A stretch of 64,000 bases of DNA from Mytilus californianus (GCF_021869535.1 NW_026262690.1:13441001-13505000); one strand, 5' to 3'. Shown: positions 1-13,625, counted from the first letter of the stretch. A program made the numbers and translations. Notes: generated from the sequence alone by a model not told the origin.

Positions 1-2016
1 CTAACTACAATGTACCTAAGTGCTGACTAACCACAGTGTACCTAAACGTTGACGAACTACAATGCACCTAAATGCTGAATAACCACAATGTACCTAAATG
101 TTGACTGAGCACAATGCACCTAAATGTTGACTAACCACAACGCACTTAAATGCTGACTAACCACAATGTACCTAAATGTTGACTAACTACAATGTACCTA
201 AATGCTGACTAACCAATGTACCTAAATGTTGACTAACCACAATGTACCTACATGTTGACTAACTACAATGTACCTAAGTGCTGACTAACCACAGTGTACC
301 TAAACGTTGACGAACTACAATGCACCTAAATGCTGAATAACCACAATGTACCTAAATGTTGACTGACCACAATGCACCTAAATGTTGACTAACCACAACG
401 CACTTAAATGCTGACTAACCACAATGTACCTAAATGTTGACTAACTACAATGTACCTAAATGCTGACTAACCACAATGTACCTAAATGTTGACTAATGTA
501 CCTAAATGTTGACTAACCACAATGTACCTAAATGTTGACTAACCACAATGTAAATAAATGTTGACTAACTCCAATGTACCTAAATGCTGACTAACCACAG
601 TGTACCTAAACAATGACGAACCAAAATGTACCTAAATGCTGAATAACCACAATGTACCTAAATGTTGACTAACCACAATGCACCTAAATGTTGACTAACC
701 ACAATGCACTTAAATGTTGACTAACCACAATACACATAAATGCTGACTTACCACAATGTACCTAAATGCTGACTAACCACAATGCACTTAAATGCTGACT
801 AACCACAATGTACCTAAATGCTGACAAACCACAATGTGCCTAAATGTTGAATAACAAAAATACACCTCAATGTTGAATAATAGGAGTGTTTCCTAATGTT
901 GACTATCTACAATGTACCTAAATGCTTACTTATCACAATGCACCTATATGGTTTTTAACAAAAATACACCTGTATGCGACTAACCAAAATGCATCTAAAT
1001 GCTGACTTAAACCACAATGCACCTAAATTTTGACTAAAAGCAATGTTTTATAAGGTTGACTCACCACAATGTATCCAAATGTTGAATAACAAAATTAAAC
1101 CTAAATGCTAACTAACCACAATGAACCTATTAAATGCTAAATAACAAGAATACATTTAAATTGTGACTAACCAAAATACACAATGTTGACTAACAAAAAT
1201 ACACCTAAATGTTGACTAACCACAATGCACCTAAATGCTGACTAACCACAATGTACCTAAATGTTGACTAACCATAATATACCTAAATGTTGACTATCCA
1301 AAATACACCTTAATGTTGACTAACTACAATGCACCTAAATGTTGACTGACCAGAATATACCTAAATGATGACTTACCACAATGTACCTAAATACTGACTT
1401 ACCACAGTGTACCAAATGTTGACTAACCACAATGTACCTAAATGTTGACTAAAAGCAATGTTTTATAAGGTTGACTCACCACAATGTATCCAAATGTTGA
1501 ATAACAAAATTAAACCTAAATGCTAACTAACCACAATGAACCTATTAAATGCTAAATAACAAGAATACATTTAAATTGTGACTAACCAAAATACACAATG
1601 TTGACTAACAAAAATACACCTAAATGTTGACTAACCACAATGCACCTAAATGCTGACTAACCACAATGTACCTAAATGTTGACTAACCATAATATACCTA
1701 AATGTTGACCAACTAAACTACACCTAAATGTTGACTATTCTCAATGTACCTAAATGTTGACTAACCACAATGTACCTAAATGTTGAAAAACCACAATGTA
1801 CCTAAATGTTGACTATCCAAAATACACCTTAATGTTGACTAACTACAATGCACCTAAATGTTGACTGACCAGAATATACCTAAATGATGACTTACCACAA
1901 TGTACCTAAATACTGACTTACCACAGTGTACCAAATGTTGACTAACCACAATGTACCTAAATGTTGACTAACCACATTGCACCTAAATGCTGACTAACCA
2001 CAATGTACCTAAATGC
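1..2016. repeat. 26-bp minisatellite, about 75 copies
   Basis: Unit close to AACCACAATGTACCTAAATG plus TTGACT, repeated from the first base to about 2016, so the left edge is outside the window. Units vary (GTACC/GCACC, TGTTG/TGCTG). Higher-order structure is visible: the block from 1 recurs with an offset of about 258 bases, and a distinctive block (AAAAGCAATGTTTTATAAGG) at 1036 recurs at 1452, an offset of 416 bases or 16 units. It lies in the intron after the ALK transmembrane exon unless the gene ends differently than expected. Confidence 0.95.
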
Positions 2017-4589
2017 TGAATGCCAAAATTATTTTTGTTCCCTACAAAAATTGCATACATGGCCATTATGTGTTACATGGTATTGCATTATCACACCAAG
2101 ACTGATAACAAATTTCAGGAAGCTCTTATTTGTAGTTCACTTGAAAAATGCAACTCAAATTTCATACATGGCAACTGTGTGTTAAAATTTATAAGTATTC
2201 GGTAAACAGGTAGTTGAGGATCTATGAATCTGAAACTGCATGACATGGTATGGTACTATCACACAAAGACTGATACCAAGTTTCAGGAAAATTGTGATTT
2301 TCATTGAATTTCATTGGACTGATGGACAGAAATAAAACAGAATCCCCCCACCCCTACTCTGGAGTGGTGGCACAATAATTAATGTGAGTATCAAAACATG
2401 ATAGAGATATGGTTTCATTTCCATCAAATATGTCACTAGCAAGATTCAGCTCATAAAAAAAGATTATGTCATTAAGGGCTAAATTCCAAACTTGTGTTTA
2501 GGAGCCTACCAGATGAATATTATTTCAGAAACATACATCATGTGCTTACAAATCAGTATCATGTTTTCTTTTTATCTAAATTCAATTCAGGGCTGATAAG
2601 GGGAAACACTGGTTGTGTGTCTGATTCCTGTAAGATTAATAGAGATATTTATACAGATCTGAATAATTTTGTCAGTGTAAATTATAATTTCACCAAACTA
2701 ACAAATTTTGATATAAATTAAATATAATGTGGGGTATACAACAATGAGACAGCAAACCAATGACAAAAACAACCCAAAGACATCTAGATTTCAACATACA
2801 TCCCTCACTGGTGGATAGTTGTTATGTTTGCAGTCATACCACATCTCCTTTAATTATATTCAGTATTTGATTTTCACTCAATTTCTTCCTTTCTTTATAT
2901 ATCTTTTGCCTTGAATATATTAATAGACATGAAAATTTTTGGAGACCGATGACGCTTTGAAACCTTGACATATTTTATAAACACCTGTCCATTGTTGTAA
3001 ACTGTATGTTGACCTCTTGACATGTATTGATAATTTTAGTCATTGGGTTACTGTGTATTGATGTATATCCCACATTTCCTTTTATTAAATTTCAATGTTT
3101 CAATAATTTTTTATTTTTTATTTTAGATCAACAGCAAAATTAAAGCATGTTTAAGTAAGTGTGTAAAGAGACTGTTCTGAATCCTAAAGAAAGCAATTTA
3201 CTTTTTATCCAACTGCCAATATCTACCAAACAGTACTATAACCATAAACAACAGTTCAGCCATTGATTATTATTTGCCAGAGGAAGGATAATTATTTGTA
3301 TTTCTACACGTATCTGTAAGAATATATTGTCTTCTTAATTAAAATATTTATTAGGCATTACAGTAATAGCACTCTCTAAATCTTCCATTTTAATCCAATA
3401 AGTAACTCTATGCAAGTTAAAAATAAACAATAACCAGCTCATGTCAACACAATACATTGCAGTATAATTAAGCAGTAATTAAGTAGACCTAATACTTATG
3501 CTTAATGACATTGTCAGTCTTAAAACAGTTTTCATGTAACCCTTATAAGCTTAGGATTTACAATTCAATGCCCTTGACCATAAAGAGTTGAGTGATTTTA
3601 TTATGGAAATGTATGAGAAAGTTAATTCAACCAAAAGGAAGATTTTAATTAAAATAAGTATTTGTTTGTCCCTGAAAAGCAAAAACAGCAAAAATCAATT
3701 GAAATTCAAAATAGGAAAAAAACTACACATTGGGAAATGCGCCACTTTAATATATATTCTATGAAGTTTCAAGTTTGTAGAAGGATTTGATTACTCAAAA
3801 TTAATGCTGTATTTTTCTTATTTTGCTGAATAATGACTCAATTTAAATGTCTTGGAAAAAGATAAAAAAATCCTCAAACATTACCATAATAGCAAGCTAC
3901 AATCTGAATATGTTTGAAATCTTTCTGTAAGTTAAAAGGTCTAGGTTGAAAACTGTAGAAAGGATGAGAGAAAAATAGACAAAATATGGAAATTTTATAT
4001 TTCCATTAAAAGAAAGACAAAGTAAAATTAATTTTAATAAAATAGAATAGTATAGATTTTATAAGAAAGTGAAATATAATACTTTGTTGATTACATAAAT
4101 CGATACTGAGTCTTTTGTTGAAAGTTTTGATGAAAAAATTACTAAATAAATAAAAAATAAGATGTGGTATTGATGCCTATGATACAATTATCCACTAGGA
4201 CCAAGTGACTTAGATGTAAGCAACTATAGGTCACTGTACAGTGTTCAACAATGAGAAAAACTGTATAGTAAGTTATATAAAAGGCCCAAAAATGACAAAA
4301 TGATAAACAATTCAAATGAGAAAACCAATGGTCTGATTTATAAACAAAACAAATAACAAAAACAAAAATATATTTTCTGAAAAATTACTGATTTAATTCT
4401 TTCAATATAACATTTGTATAGAAAGCACATACATTCAAGAAAAAAATCGTTATCTGATAGTTTTGGTGCAAACTAGAAGAAGGTAGATCTTGACATTCTG
4501 AGCCTTTTAGCCACGGTCTGATTTTCTCTATGTATTATAATTTTTTCAAATATAAGACAATGCATTTTACCTATATGATCTATTTTTAG
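2017..4589. other. Intronic sequence without a supported gene
   Basis: AT-rich sequence downstream of the ALK transmembrane exon on the minus strand. Two degenerate, similar blocks at about 2085-2150 and 2245-2310 (CACCAAGACTGATAAC and CACAAAGACTGATACC contexts) look like old repeat modules. Fragments of family H (motifs ACAATGAGA, CATACCACATCTCC) lie at 2727-2850 and about 4190-4390. I see no kinase exon and no other coding signal. Confidence 0.5.
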
Positions 4590-4800
4590 CATGGCAGCCA
4601 TGTTTGTTGACTACTAGCTAAAGAAAAAAAACCACAAAATTCATACTAGATACCCTAAGGGTCATTCACACAAAGTTTGGCTGAAATTGGTTTAGCAGAT
4701 CTTTAAAAAAATGTATGACAATGACAACTGAAAGATGAAGGACAACAACAGATGCCAAATGATGGCAATGGGCCAGGTGAGCTAAAGAAGGGTACCATCT
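4590..4800 (+). repeat. Family J dispersed repeat, 3' portion
   Basis: It ends GGCAATGGGCCAGGTGAGCTAAAG, the terminal half-hairpin of a family whose fuller end at 15366-15400 reads AGCTCACTTGGCC, a short loop, then GGTCAGGTGAGTTAATAAAAA. Upstream text (CATGTTTGTTGACTA; AAGTTTGGCTGAAATTGG) is the kind of internal module seen in these elements. Non-coding. Confidence 0.5.
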
Positions 4801-5028
4801 GAGAATATTGCTTGGAAATTTTTACTAAGTTTCGCTATTTTGAAAATCAGAAAAAAATTTACCAGCTAATCACAAAACAAATTAAACAAACATACTACCT
4901 GTTTTATGAGAAACTGTCCTTTTTAAAAAACTAAATAATTTTGAGAAAATTAAACAGCCATTATTTAATATTAGAATCTTAATCATGATAACTTTTATTT
5001 GAAATTGCTTTTTTGTAGATAATTTTAC

Positions 5029-5155
5029 CTACCACGACATATAAGAACTGCAGCCAGGATAAGGAAGAGAACGGTCACAGACACTCCAATGGCTATAATA
5101 TATCGCATATCAAATACTTCTTCCATCATTGCTGGCTGTAATGTTACGTGCATAT
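5029..5155 (-). CDS. ALK: ALK exon: juxtamembrane linker and transmembrane helix
   Basis: Acceptor TTCTGGTTTTAG lies before 5155. The product starts DMHVTLQPAMMEEVFDMR, then a ~23-residue hydrophobic helix (YIIAIGVSVTVLFLILAAVL) followed by ICRG, where basic residues begin. A single hydrophobic helix right after the cysteine segment matches the ALK transmembrane exon. Two donors are possible: GTAGGT (exon ends 5033, phase 1) or GTAAAA (exon ends 5029, phase 2); the first fits the consensus better at +5, the second has AG before GT. The downstream juxtamembrane and kinase exons are not found in 1-5028. Confidence 0.88.
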
Positions 5156-5546
5156 CTAAAACCAGAAAATAGATCAAAATAATCCAGCTCAACCAACATT
5201 GAAGGATTTAAAAGATATACATCATAAAATATTTGGATATTCTTGAAGGAAGTATTTATTTCTGGTCATTCATATTTTTTGCTGAGGCGTCTATATATTG
5301 GTGAGTTTCGGAAGCTTCTAGGGGCCAATCAGATATCATTGGAACAAGATTCTCGGAACGTCTCAAAATTTTCGATCCAAAGTATTTGCCTTTTGACAGA
5401 ACATATGTGTTTTCATGTGAATGTTTATTAAATATCAAATATAATGATAACACAATTATATAATTCATGTTTTGAGATGGTCCATGTATGCATTGTGTGT
5501 GTAGTGTTTAACACAACATGCTATTGTTCATTGTGACAAAAATTCG

Positions 5547-6330
5547 TAAGGGTTCCGCTGAACCAAGTGTCTCGCCTACTTTTGCTGTTAGTCACAGGCT
5601 CAACAAAAATAGGGAAAAAATTATTAAAAATTTTCCTCTAGATACTATCTTTTGATTGTAAGAAGCTTCTATCCAAGTTTGGTAAAAATCCAGGATGGTT
5701 TATGCATCTAATAAATGTTTTAAAAACTTTAACTGCAGACTGTTTGTAATGTTAAGTGGAAGAAAAACTTTATAAGTTTATATAAGTAATATACGGAAAA
5801 ACAGGAAATAAATTTTTACAAAATTTCCCTCTAGATACTAGCCTTTAATCATAAACAAGCTTCTGTCCAAGTTTGGTACAAATCCAAGATAGTTTAAGAA
5901 AGTTGTTAAAATTTTAAAAACTTTAACCACAGAGTGAATGTAATGTTAACTGGCAGAAAAACTAAGTCCATTTATAAGTAAAATACAGATAAACAGGATT
6001 TTTTTTTTACAAAATTTACTTCTGGATACTATCTTATGATCATAAACAAGCTTCTGTCCAAGTTTGGTACAAATGCAGGATAGTTTAAGAAAGTTATTAA
6101 AATTTCAAAAACTTTAACAGGATTTTTTTTTTACAAAATTTACTTCTGGATACTATCTTATGATCATAAACAAGCTTCTGTCCAAGTTTGGTAGAAATGC
6201 AGGATAGTTTAAGAAAGTTATTAAAATTTCAAAAACTTTAACCACAGAGTGAATATTTGTGGACGACGCTGACGGAATGTAGGATCGCTATGTTTCGCTT
6301 TTGCGACAAAAGTTGCAGGCTCTACAATAA
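5547..6330 (+). repeat. Family C dispersed element with tandem modules and terminal hairpins
   Basis: It starts GTAAGGGTTCCGCTGAACC (5' hairpin) followed by GTGTCTCGCCTAC. Four or five ~150-bp modules follow, each with CAAGCTTCTGTCCAAGTTTGG. It ends in a GACGGAATGTAGGATCGC segment and a 3' hairpin (GCGACAAAAGTTGC), degraded at the last bases. Better-preserved copies are at 42027-43024 and, interrupted, at 31857-33966. No protein is encoded. Confidence 0.75.
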
Positions 6331-6837
6331 ACCTGGGAATACTACACTGACAAAATATATCATATCCCAGAATAAACTGATTTTTTCTGAACATTTACCA
6401 CATGATATTTTGTATAAATGTTGGAAAGCAAGAAGAAAATTAACAAAACGATATTTTTCTTAAAAATATTTATCTTAGGTCGGAAACACATTGGTTGGAA
6501 AGTGGAAAGATAATTAAACAAAACAATATTTCTGTCAAAAATTATATTGAATTTCATCAACAGACCAAGGGAATATTCATTAAAATCATCAAGTTTAAAC
6601 TGAAACAAAATTTATCATTAATAGTAACTATATAATTAATAATGTTATATTATGTCACAGTTGTTTTAACCGTGAATACATATATATAAAATTTATGAAA
6701 AATTATATGCATCATACCAGCACAAATTATCAGGGATGCACACAAATAAATCAGTACCTAAAATGTAAACTGTAGTGTATGAAAAAAATATAGTTGCATG
6801 GTTTCAATTCACAAGGATTTTAAATCCTTGCATCTCA
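6331..6837. other. AT-rich intron, nothing recognised
   Basis: Low-complexity AT-rich sequence. Short open frames on both strands have isoleucine/phenylalanine-rich content typical of random AT-rich DNA. No repeat or gene is recognised. Confidence 0.5.
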
Positions 6838-7552
6838 CAAATAAAGAGCTGGGCCATGAGCGCATGATACGCCCATCGCGTCATATCAGAAATTTATAAA
6901 AAAACTAAAGGGAGGTTATTTTAATAGATATAAACCAGTCACCAAAGTTTCATGAAAACTGCTCAAAGCACTTTTGAGATATTGTCCGAAAACTGGAAAA
7001 TCACCCCTTTTTTATGAATAAAATCCCATAACTTTGAAATGTAAAATCTAAAATTTATAAAAACAGAAAGGGAGCTTACGTCAATAGATAAAAACAATTC
7101 ACCAAAGTTTCATGAAACTGCTCACATCAATTTTGAGTTTTGGTCTGAAACTGGAAAATCCTCCTTTTTATATATAAAAAAAAAATTTTATGAATAAAAC
7201 CCCATACATAACTCAGAAATGTAAAATCTGAAATTCATAAAAATCGAAAGGGAGCTCACATCAATAGATATAAACAATTCACCAAAGTTTCTTGCAAATT
7301 GGTGAAAGCGTTTTTGAGTCATTGTCCGAAAACTGGAAAATCCTACTTTTTTAATGAATAAAACCCCATAACTTGGAAACGTAAAATCTAAAATTTATAA
7401 AAATCGAAAGGGAGCTCACGTCAATACATATAAACAATTCACCAAAGTTTCATGCAAATTGGTTAAAGTGTTTCTGAGTTATTGTCCAACATGTTGACGA
7501 CGGACGGACAACGGTATAACATAATACGTCCAGTAAACGGGCGCATAAAAAG
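6838..7552 (+). repeat. Family E dispersed element with 3' hairpin
   Basis: It begins near GAGCGCATGATACGCCCAT. Four modules of about 160-170 bp follow, each with AATTCACCAAAGTTTCATG and a TTGTCCGAAAACTGGAAAATC segment. It ends GACGGACGGACAACGG, then AATACGTCC, a short loop, GGGCGCATAAAAA. The 3' stem is reverse-complementary to part of the 5' start. A fragment of the start motif recurs near 13985 (GAGTGCATGATATGCCC). Non-coding. Confidence 0.7.
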
Positions 7553-8924
7553 TAGTTTATATTTTTACAATAATCATCAACTTATTACTACATTAATTAA
7601 TTTATATCGTTTTAGTATGGTTTTATAAGTATCTTCTTATATTTGTGTAGCAACCTATTTATAAAATGGAAAGTCAGACTTGAAGAAGAGATTGATTAGA
7701 TAAAAAAATGTCCATCAGTAAATACTTGACGTTTGTGTTTATTGATAGTATATTTTAAATTTTTCGGAAAAGATTTAACAGGAATGTATGTTAATTAAAT
7801 TTCCATTTTCTTTTTGTTTGTAATGCATTGTAGTTCAACCCTATAGCATCTAAATATTTGCAATATGGTGCGGTTTTGAAAATTGTATGCATTGTGTTGA
7901 CCAGCTATCCTACACACATCTTGGTTCATTTACATTATATTAAATCCTCTGCATGCAACACAACAAAATCGGATTTGAAATCCAACTTGAAACCATATTA
8001 TTATGCGGTTAATAAATAATCAGAATAAGAATAATTAAAGGCATCCAGGAAACAAAAGATGAAGATATGAAAGATAAGATAAATGCATCCAGATATATAA
8101 ATCAAGCTGAGTGCTAAAATTTATATTGCGATTGGTCTGTGCAATTTGCTTTAGACATCTGATTTGCAGAAACTAGGAATTGCAATAGGATTAGGACTTT
8201 GTATATTTAACACGAAGAAAAAATGTTGTACACTCCCAAGTAATAAATAAAATAATCTACCCTTAAAAGGTAAATTCAAAAGGTAGCTGAATACTTTTTT
8301 CTATTTACAACTAAAATCCAACAGTCCTTTTAATCGACTTGTGCAAGAATCTACACACTTTTACATATTTTCAATAAAGGTGGTTTAACATCATCATGAC
8401 CTTTTTTTATTCACAGTCAATTATTTCAAATCTAATGCAAAAAATTCAGCAACAATATTTTGGTGACCAGTCAGCAGTCTCGGGTTCACATATTGCTTTT
8501 CTTTTTTTAAATTGACTTTTACGATAGAAATCATAAATGGCTGAGGACTCTTGAAGGAGACAATTATATCTATTTGTCACGACTTACCATTCTTTAAAAG
8601 TTATATAAGCAACAAATTCCATAGAGACTAGATCCTGTGATTAAATATAGCACGATTCTAAACCATTGAAATTCAATCATTGATCATGATCATAATAAAC
8701 AAGCTTAAACCACCTAATGAAAGGAACTGTGAGTAAATTGTTTCTCAATGTATATGTCCTTGGGTATATTCTGCACAAGGTGGGAAATTATAAAACAAAA
8801 CAATAAAGAAGGCCGTGAGGTATGCATCTATCTGATGCATTAAATCAAGTTAAAGTATTCCATGAAAACATTCTACAGGCATTTTCAACAGGTTCTTTGT
8901 AAAACTCTTTAATGGTGCAAAACC
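7553..8924. other. AT-rich intron, nothing recognised
   Basis: Intronic sequence of the 16751-5156 intron. No open frame with protein-like composition, no tandem array and no recognised element boundary was found. Confidence 0.45.
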
Positions 8925-9692
8925 TTTAAACAGACTTATTAAGAAGGGATATAGTTACGATACTGTTGTCAGGTCATTAAAGATTGCATATTTTGGCTTT
9001 AATATTGATTCACTTATAGGGTCTTTGCATCGGAATTAAACATATTCATTCTAAAACCAGTTGTTGGCATGACAAGGGTTATGTTCTTCTCATATATTTT
9101 ATGATGGTATAATACTAAACCCCTTACAGGAGGGATTGTGCCTGATATTCATATGATGAAGACATAATCTTTCAATCAGTTTAATTGAGGTCTGGAGCTG
9201 GCATGTCAGTAACTGCTAGTAGTCTGTTGTTATTTATGTATTATTGTCATTTTGTTTATTTTCTTTTGTTTCCTATTCTGACATCGGACTTGGACTTCTC
9301 TTAAACTGAGTTTTACTGTGCGTACTGTTGTGCGTTTGTTTTTTCTACATTGGCTAGAGGTATAGGGGGAGGGTTGAGATCTCAAAAAACATGCTTAACC
9401 CCGCTGCATTTTTGCGCCTGTCCCAAGTCAGGAGCCTCTGGTCTTTGTTAGTCTTGTATCATTTTTAATTTTAGTTTCTTGTGTATAATTTGGAGTTTAG
9501 TATGACGTCCATTATCACTGAACTAGTATACATATTTATTTAGGGACCAGCTGAAGGACGCCTTGGGGTGCGGGAGTTTCTCGCTGCATTGAAGACCCAT
9601 TGGTGGCCTTCGGCTGTTGTCTGCTCTATGGTTGAGTTGTTGTCTCTTTGACACATTCCCCATTTCCATTCTCAATTTTATGTTTAAAAGGA
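8925..9692 (+). repeat. Family I dispersed element, plus orientation
   Basis: It shares near-continuous similarity, in inverted orientation, with 32440-33170. Shared marks include GGGATTGTGCCTGATATTC, GGTCTGGAGCTGGCATG, GGTATAGGGGGAGGGTTGAG, CCCAAGTCAGGAGC and, at the end, CACATTCCCCATTTCC. The first ~130 bases (AAGAAGGGATATAGTTACG...) have a codon-like feel in broken frames, so this may be the 3' end of a longer autonomous element. I recall this family as abundant in mussel sequence, without firm class. Confidence 0.7.
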
Positions 9693-10826
9693 CCTTTCTA
9701 AATAAATTTCACCAGTATAAATAAGTTACACTCCATGATGGGACACTCTAATTATCGTCCAAATGAACAACAGGACTCAGCAAGTACATGGCCATGGGAG
9801 TATAAAAACTCTGGTATCTTTATACCATAAAAGGTAATTTTAAAACTTTCTCTAAGAGTCCTAATCAAAGGTTTGGAAACAGTCATATTTGCAAGTCATG
9901 AGTGAAACTAAAGCTATTTGTCCTAAACGGCAGATTGGGATTTAGGTCAAATTACACGTTCAGACGTCATATTTTAAACAAACATGTTTAAAAACGTTTA
10001 GCTTTTAAAGTTTAAATAATTCCAGTGATAAATAAAATTGAATTGTAACTGGAATATGAAAAGCAGCCTGCATACGCTTTGCAAATTCAAAAGTGATCAA
10101 GAGCGCACGTGTGATAAAACAATACACTTATACTCAAGTTATTGTCTGGAAACCAAATGTTTTTTGGATGACGACATCACCATACCATTATACCGCCGCA
10201 ATCATTTTGCGGTCGTATAAAAAATCTCACGTATCAACAATTTTTTTGTACTGTTCTGTTTTGCACTTTTATACACACTTTTCTCAACAACTATACCATT
10301 TGTTTTCAAAAATTGATACCAGGTTTTAATACAAGTTACTTTAAAATATGTATCATTTTTTAAAGTATCAATGTCTGAGAAGATGTATGTATATGTAAGT
10401 GTAAGCATGTCTCCATTGAATAATTGAAGAAAGCAAATGCATCTATATTGGGAATTTCTGAAAAGGTGATTTAGTGACTCAGTTTTATGGGAAGCTTCAA
10501 TCTTAGGATGCATTTTTACACAAATTATTATATAGACGGCTAATATTATGTTCATGATTATGAACCTTGCTTTGTTCATGACCAAAACGCTGAATAAATA
10601 TTTTAATGTGCTAGTTTACAAGCTTACAACTGAGACTCGTCACTCGTCATACCTACCTCATCAGGTAAATCAATTACAATCAAGGTGTTGGTAAAATTTC
10701 ACCTTGAATTTTAAACTACACGGATAAGATTTAACAAGTCGGGTAAAATTTTATCGATATACGATTTTTTGACTGAAAATTATAGCAACATGGGTCAGAA
10801 ATAAAGGACAGCCCTAAGGCTGATAG
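9693..10826. other. Intronic sequence, no supported gene
   Basis: A minus-strand open frame of 127 codons at 10202-10585 has a hydrophobic start but AT-driven composition, no recognised domain and no splice context; I do not annotate it. At 10120-10150 a short fragment of the family G module (CTTATACTCAAGTTATTGTCTGGAAACC) is present. Nothing else stands out. Confidence 0.45.
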
Positions 10827-12372
10827 GTCTAAGGACCACTCTCCAATATTATATTTGCGTGGGGAGAACTCTTGAGTTTGGTTGACGTAAGTTCTACAGT
10901 ACAAAATTTATGCTTTTCTTCCCTTTCTATGAACAAAAAAAAACTAACAAGTCCACTGACACTGTTGTCTGAAGTTGTGGAACTATAGCCAAATATGGAT
11001 AACTTTTTTTTAACTTTGACCAAGGATGTATAAATAACAATATCATCATTGCTTTGACCAAACCGAATTTTGAAGAAATAAAAACTTCACTTTCCTATTC
11101 ATAAAGTATTGAGGAGTAACCATTCTTTCTTGGCAGCAGAAGAGTGGATTTCGGTTACTTTCATTGCCAATTTTTAGATCGCGAAAATGGCATGCAGTTG
11201 ATATCCAAAATATGATTAACTATTTTTTCACCAATAACAAAAATAAAACGTTAAACGTATAAAAGTAAAAATAAGACAATACAATGTAAAAAAAAAATCC
11301 AACCGAAAACAATGCATACACGATAAACTCTGACCTATTGTCACATGACCCGAATCTTGAACTTAGAAACCATTAAATCATTTGTCGTTTCATTTGACAA
11401 GGCCAGTTATGTAATAAAACGGGATAATATAATAGAAAGGAACGTACGCATTAAAAAAGTTATCAATGCATGACTGCCAAATGACTGCTACGTTTAAACG
11501 ACACTGGAATAGGTACGATTCATGTAAACAAAGTAGCAATATAGTATCGATTTGTAATAAATCCTTGAAATCTACTTTTGTCTACTAGTTTAAAATTACG
11601 TCTAAGGACCACTCTCCAATATTATATTTGCGTGGGGAGAACTCTTGAGTTTGGTTGACGTAAGTTCTACAGTACAAAATTTATGCTTTTCTTCCCTTTC
11701 TATGAACAAAAAAAAACTAACAAGTCCACTGACACTGTTGTCTGAAGTTGTGGAACTATAGCCAAATATGGATAACTTTTTTTTATCTTTGACCAAGGAT
11801 GTATAAATAACAATATCATCATTGCTTTGACCAAACCGAATTTTGAAGAAATAAAAACTTCACTTTCCTATTCATAAAGTATTGAGGAGTAACCATTCTT
11901 TCTTGGCAGCAGAAGAGTGGATTTCGGTTACTTTCATTGCCAATTTTTAGATCGCGAAAATGGCATGCAGTTGATATCCAAAATATGATTAACTATTTTT
12001 TCACCAATAACAAAAATAAAACGTTAAACGTATAAAAGTAAAAATAAGACAATACAATGTAAAAAAAAAATCCAACCGAAAACAATGCATACACGATAAA
12101 CTCTGACCTATTGTCACATGACCCGAATCTTGAACTTAGAAACCATTAAATCATTTGTCGTTTCATTTGACAAGGCCAGTTATGTAATAAAACGGGATAA
12201 TATAATAGAAAGGAACGTACGCATTTAAAAAGTTATCAATGCATGACTGCCAAATGACTGCTACGTTTAAACGACACTGGAATAGGTACGATTCATGTAA
12301 ACAAAGTAGCAATATAGTATCGATTTGTAATAAATCCTTGAAATCTACTTTTGTCTACTAGTTTAAAATTAC
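10827..12372. repeat. 773-bp direct tandem duplication, two near-identical copies
   Basis: Copy 1 is 10827-11599 and copy 2 is 11600-12372, adjacent and in the same orientation. By eye only two base differences were found (near 10995/11768 and 11453/12226). The unit holds AT-rich sequence and no supported gene; the short minus-strand frame in each copy (64 codons) is probably chance. It is either a very recent tandem duplication or an assembly artefact from two haplotypes. Confidence 0.95.
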
Positions 12373-12984
12373 CGCCAAACGATATCCATGCGCAATTTGT
12401 CATTTGGTAAACGACTTGTATAAAGAAATTTTCAACGATGAAATTTCATACAATTGTTCTTTAACATCCTTATCAAAAGAACAGAAGATAAAACTCAATG
12501 TAACACTTTCCATTGAGCACTATTTCCAATGTGCAACGTTATTGACTTTGGGTTGTTCGACTATCATTTAAGGTTATATTAGACTTATTTTTGGTATTCC
12601 AGAACTAAAAGTGTCCAATTAGTTATACATGAACTACCAGCCTGCTAGATAAGGACAATGGCACCAATTTCAGTAGTTCGGGGAAAAATGCAAATCTACA
12701 GTGCTAGCATAAGGCAGGTTAACTGCCTAAAAATTACACCATTCCAGGCCCTTTTGTTTTCCACATAGTTAATATCACCAATAATTAACAAGTTCTGGGT
12801 CGAAACTGATCCCAATACCAATAGTATATGTCACATGTAGTTTCTGGTTGTATTAAGAAAACCAGGACGGGTTCAAACAGAAAGATTTTGAAAGCAGAGA
12901 AAACTGTGCACCTAATCAGCATGACTTTATCAGATGACAATACGACTACATGTACTAAAAATCCAGGCTTAATATAAGGCATAG
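12373..12984. other. Intronic sequence, nothing recognised
   Basis: Unique-looking intronic DNA between the 773-bp duplication and a family H copy. No coding signal. Confidence 0.45.
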
Positions 12985-13625
12985 GTCATGTTTTTCTCTG
13001 ACTGTTAATGATGTCTTTACACTAAATCCATTGGATGTTGGATGTGTACTGATTGATATTTTAGTCTTAGATGCATAATTTTTTTTATTAGTTATTATTG
13101 GCTTTGAACTAGCTGTCAGTAACTTGCGAGTGCTTTCAGATCTGTACTTAGTGTCTTTTTGTTGTGGGGATGTATAAGTACCCTGCCACGTTCACTCTGT
13201 GTTTTTGTTAGATTTCTGCTTTGTATCGATCTGATGACCTTTTCAACTGATTTTTATAGTTTGTTCTTATGTTGTACTGTTACACCACTGTCCTAGGTTA
13301 GAGGGAGGGTTGGCGGGCCTTCAAACTAGTTTAACCCCGCCACATACTGTATGTGCCTATCCCAAGTCAGGAGCCTGTAATTCAGTGGTTGTCGTTTGTT
13401 GCTGTATATCATACTTGTTTTTCATTCACTATTTTGTACATAAATCAGGCCGTTAGTTTTCTTGTTTGAATTGTTTTACATTTGTCATTTCAGGGCCTTT
13501 TATAACTGACTATGCAGTATGGGTTTTACTCATTGTTTAAGGCTGTACGGTGACCTATAGATGTTAATTTCTGTGTCATTTGGTCTTTTGTGGAATGTTG
13601 TCTAATTGGCAATCATACCACATCT
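12985..13625 (+). repeat. Family H dispersed element (inverted partner of 17005-17615)
   Basis: It starts GGTCATGTTTTTCTCTGACTG and ends GCAATCATACCACATCTTC. Shared internal marks with the inverted copy at 17005-17615 include CCATTGGATGTTGGATGTG, GTTGTACTGTTACACCACTG, GGTTTAACCCCGCC-like text and CCCAAGTCAGGAGCCTG. Part of this resembles family I (AACCCCGC...CCCAAGTCAGGAGCC), so the two families may be related. Fragments occur near 2727, 4190 and 25617. Non-coding. Confidence 0.75.

Noticed and set aside
10202-10585. 127-codon minus-strand frame
   Set aside because: AT-driven composition, no domain, no homologue recognised and no splice context; length is plausible by chance in such DNA.
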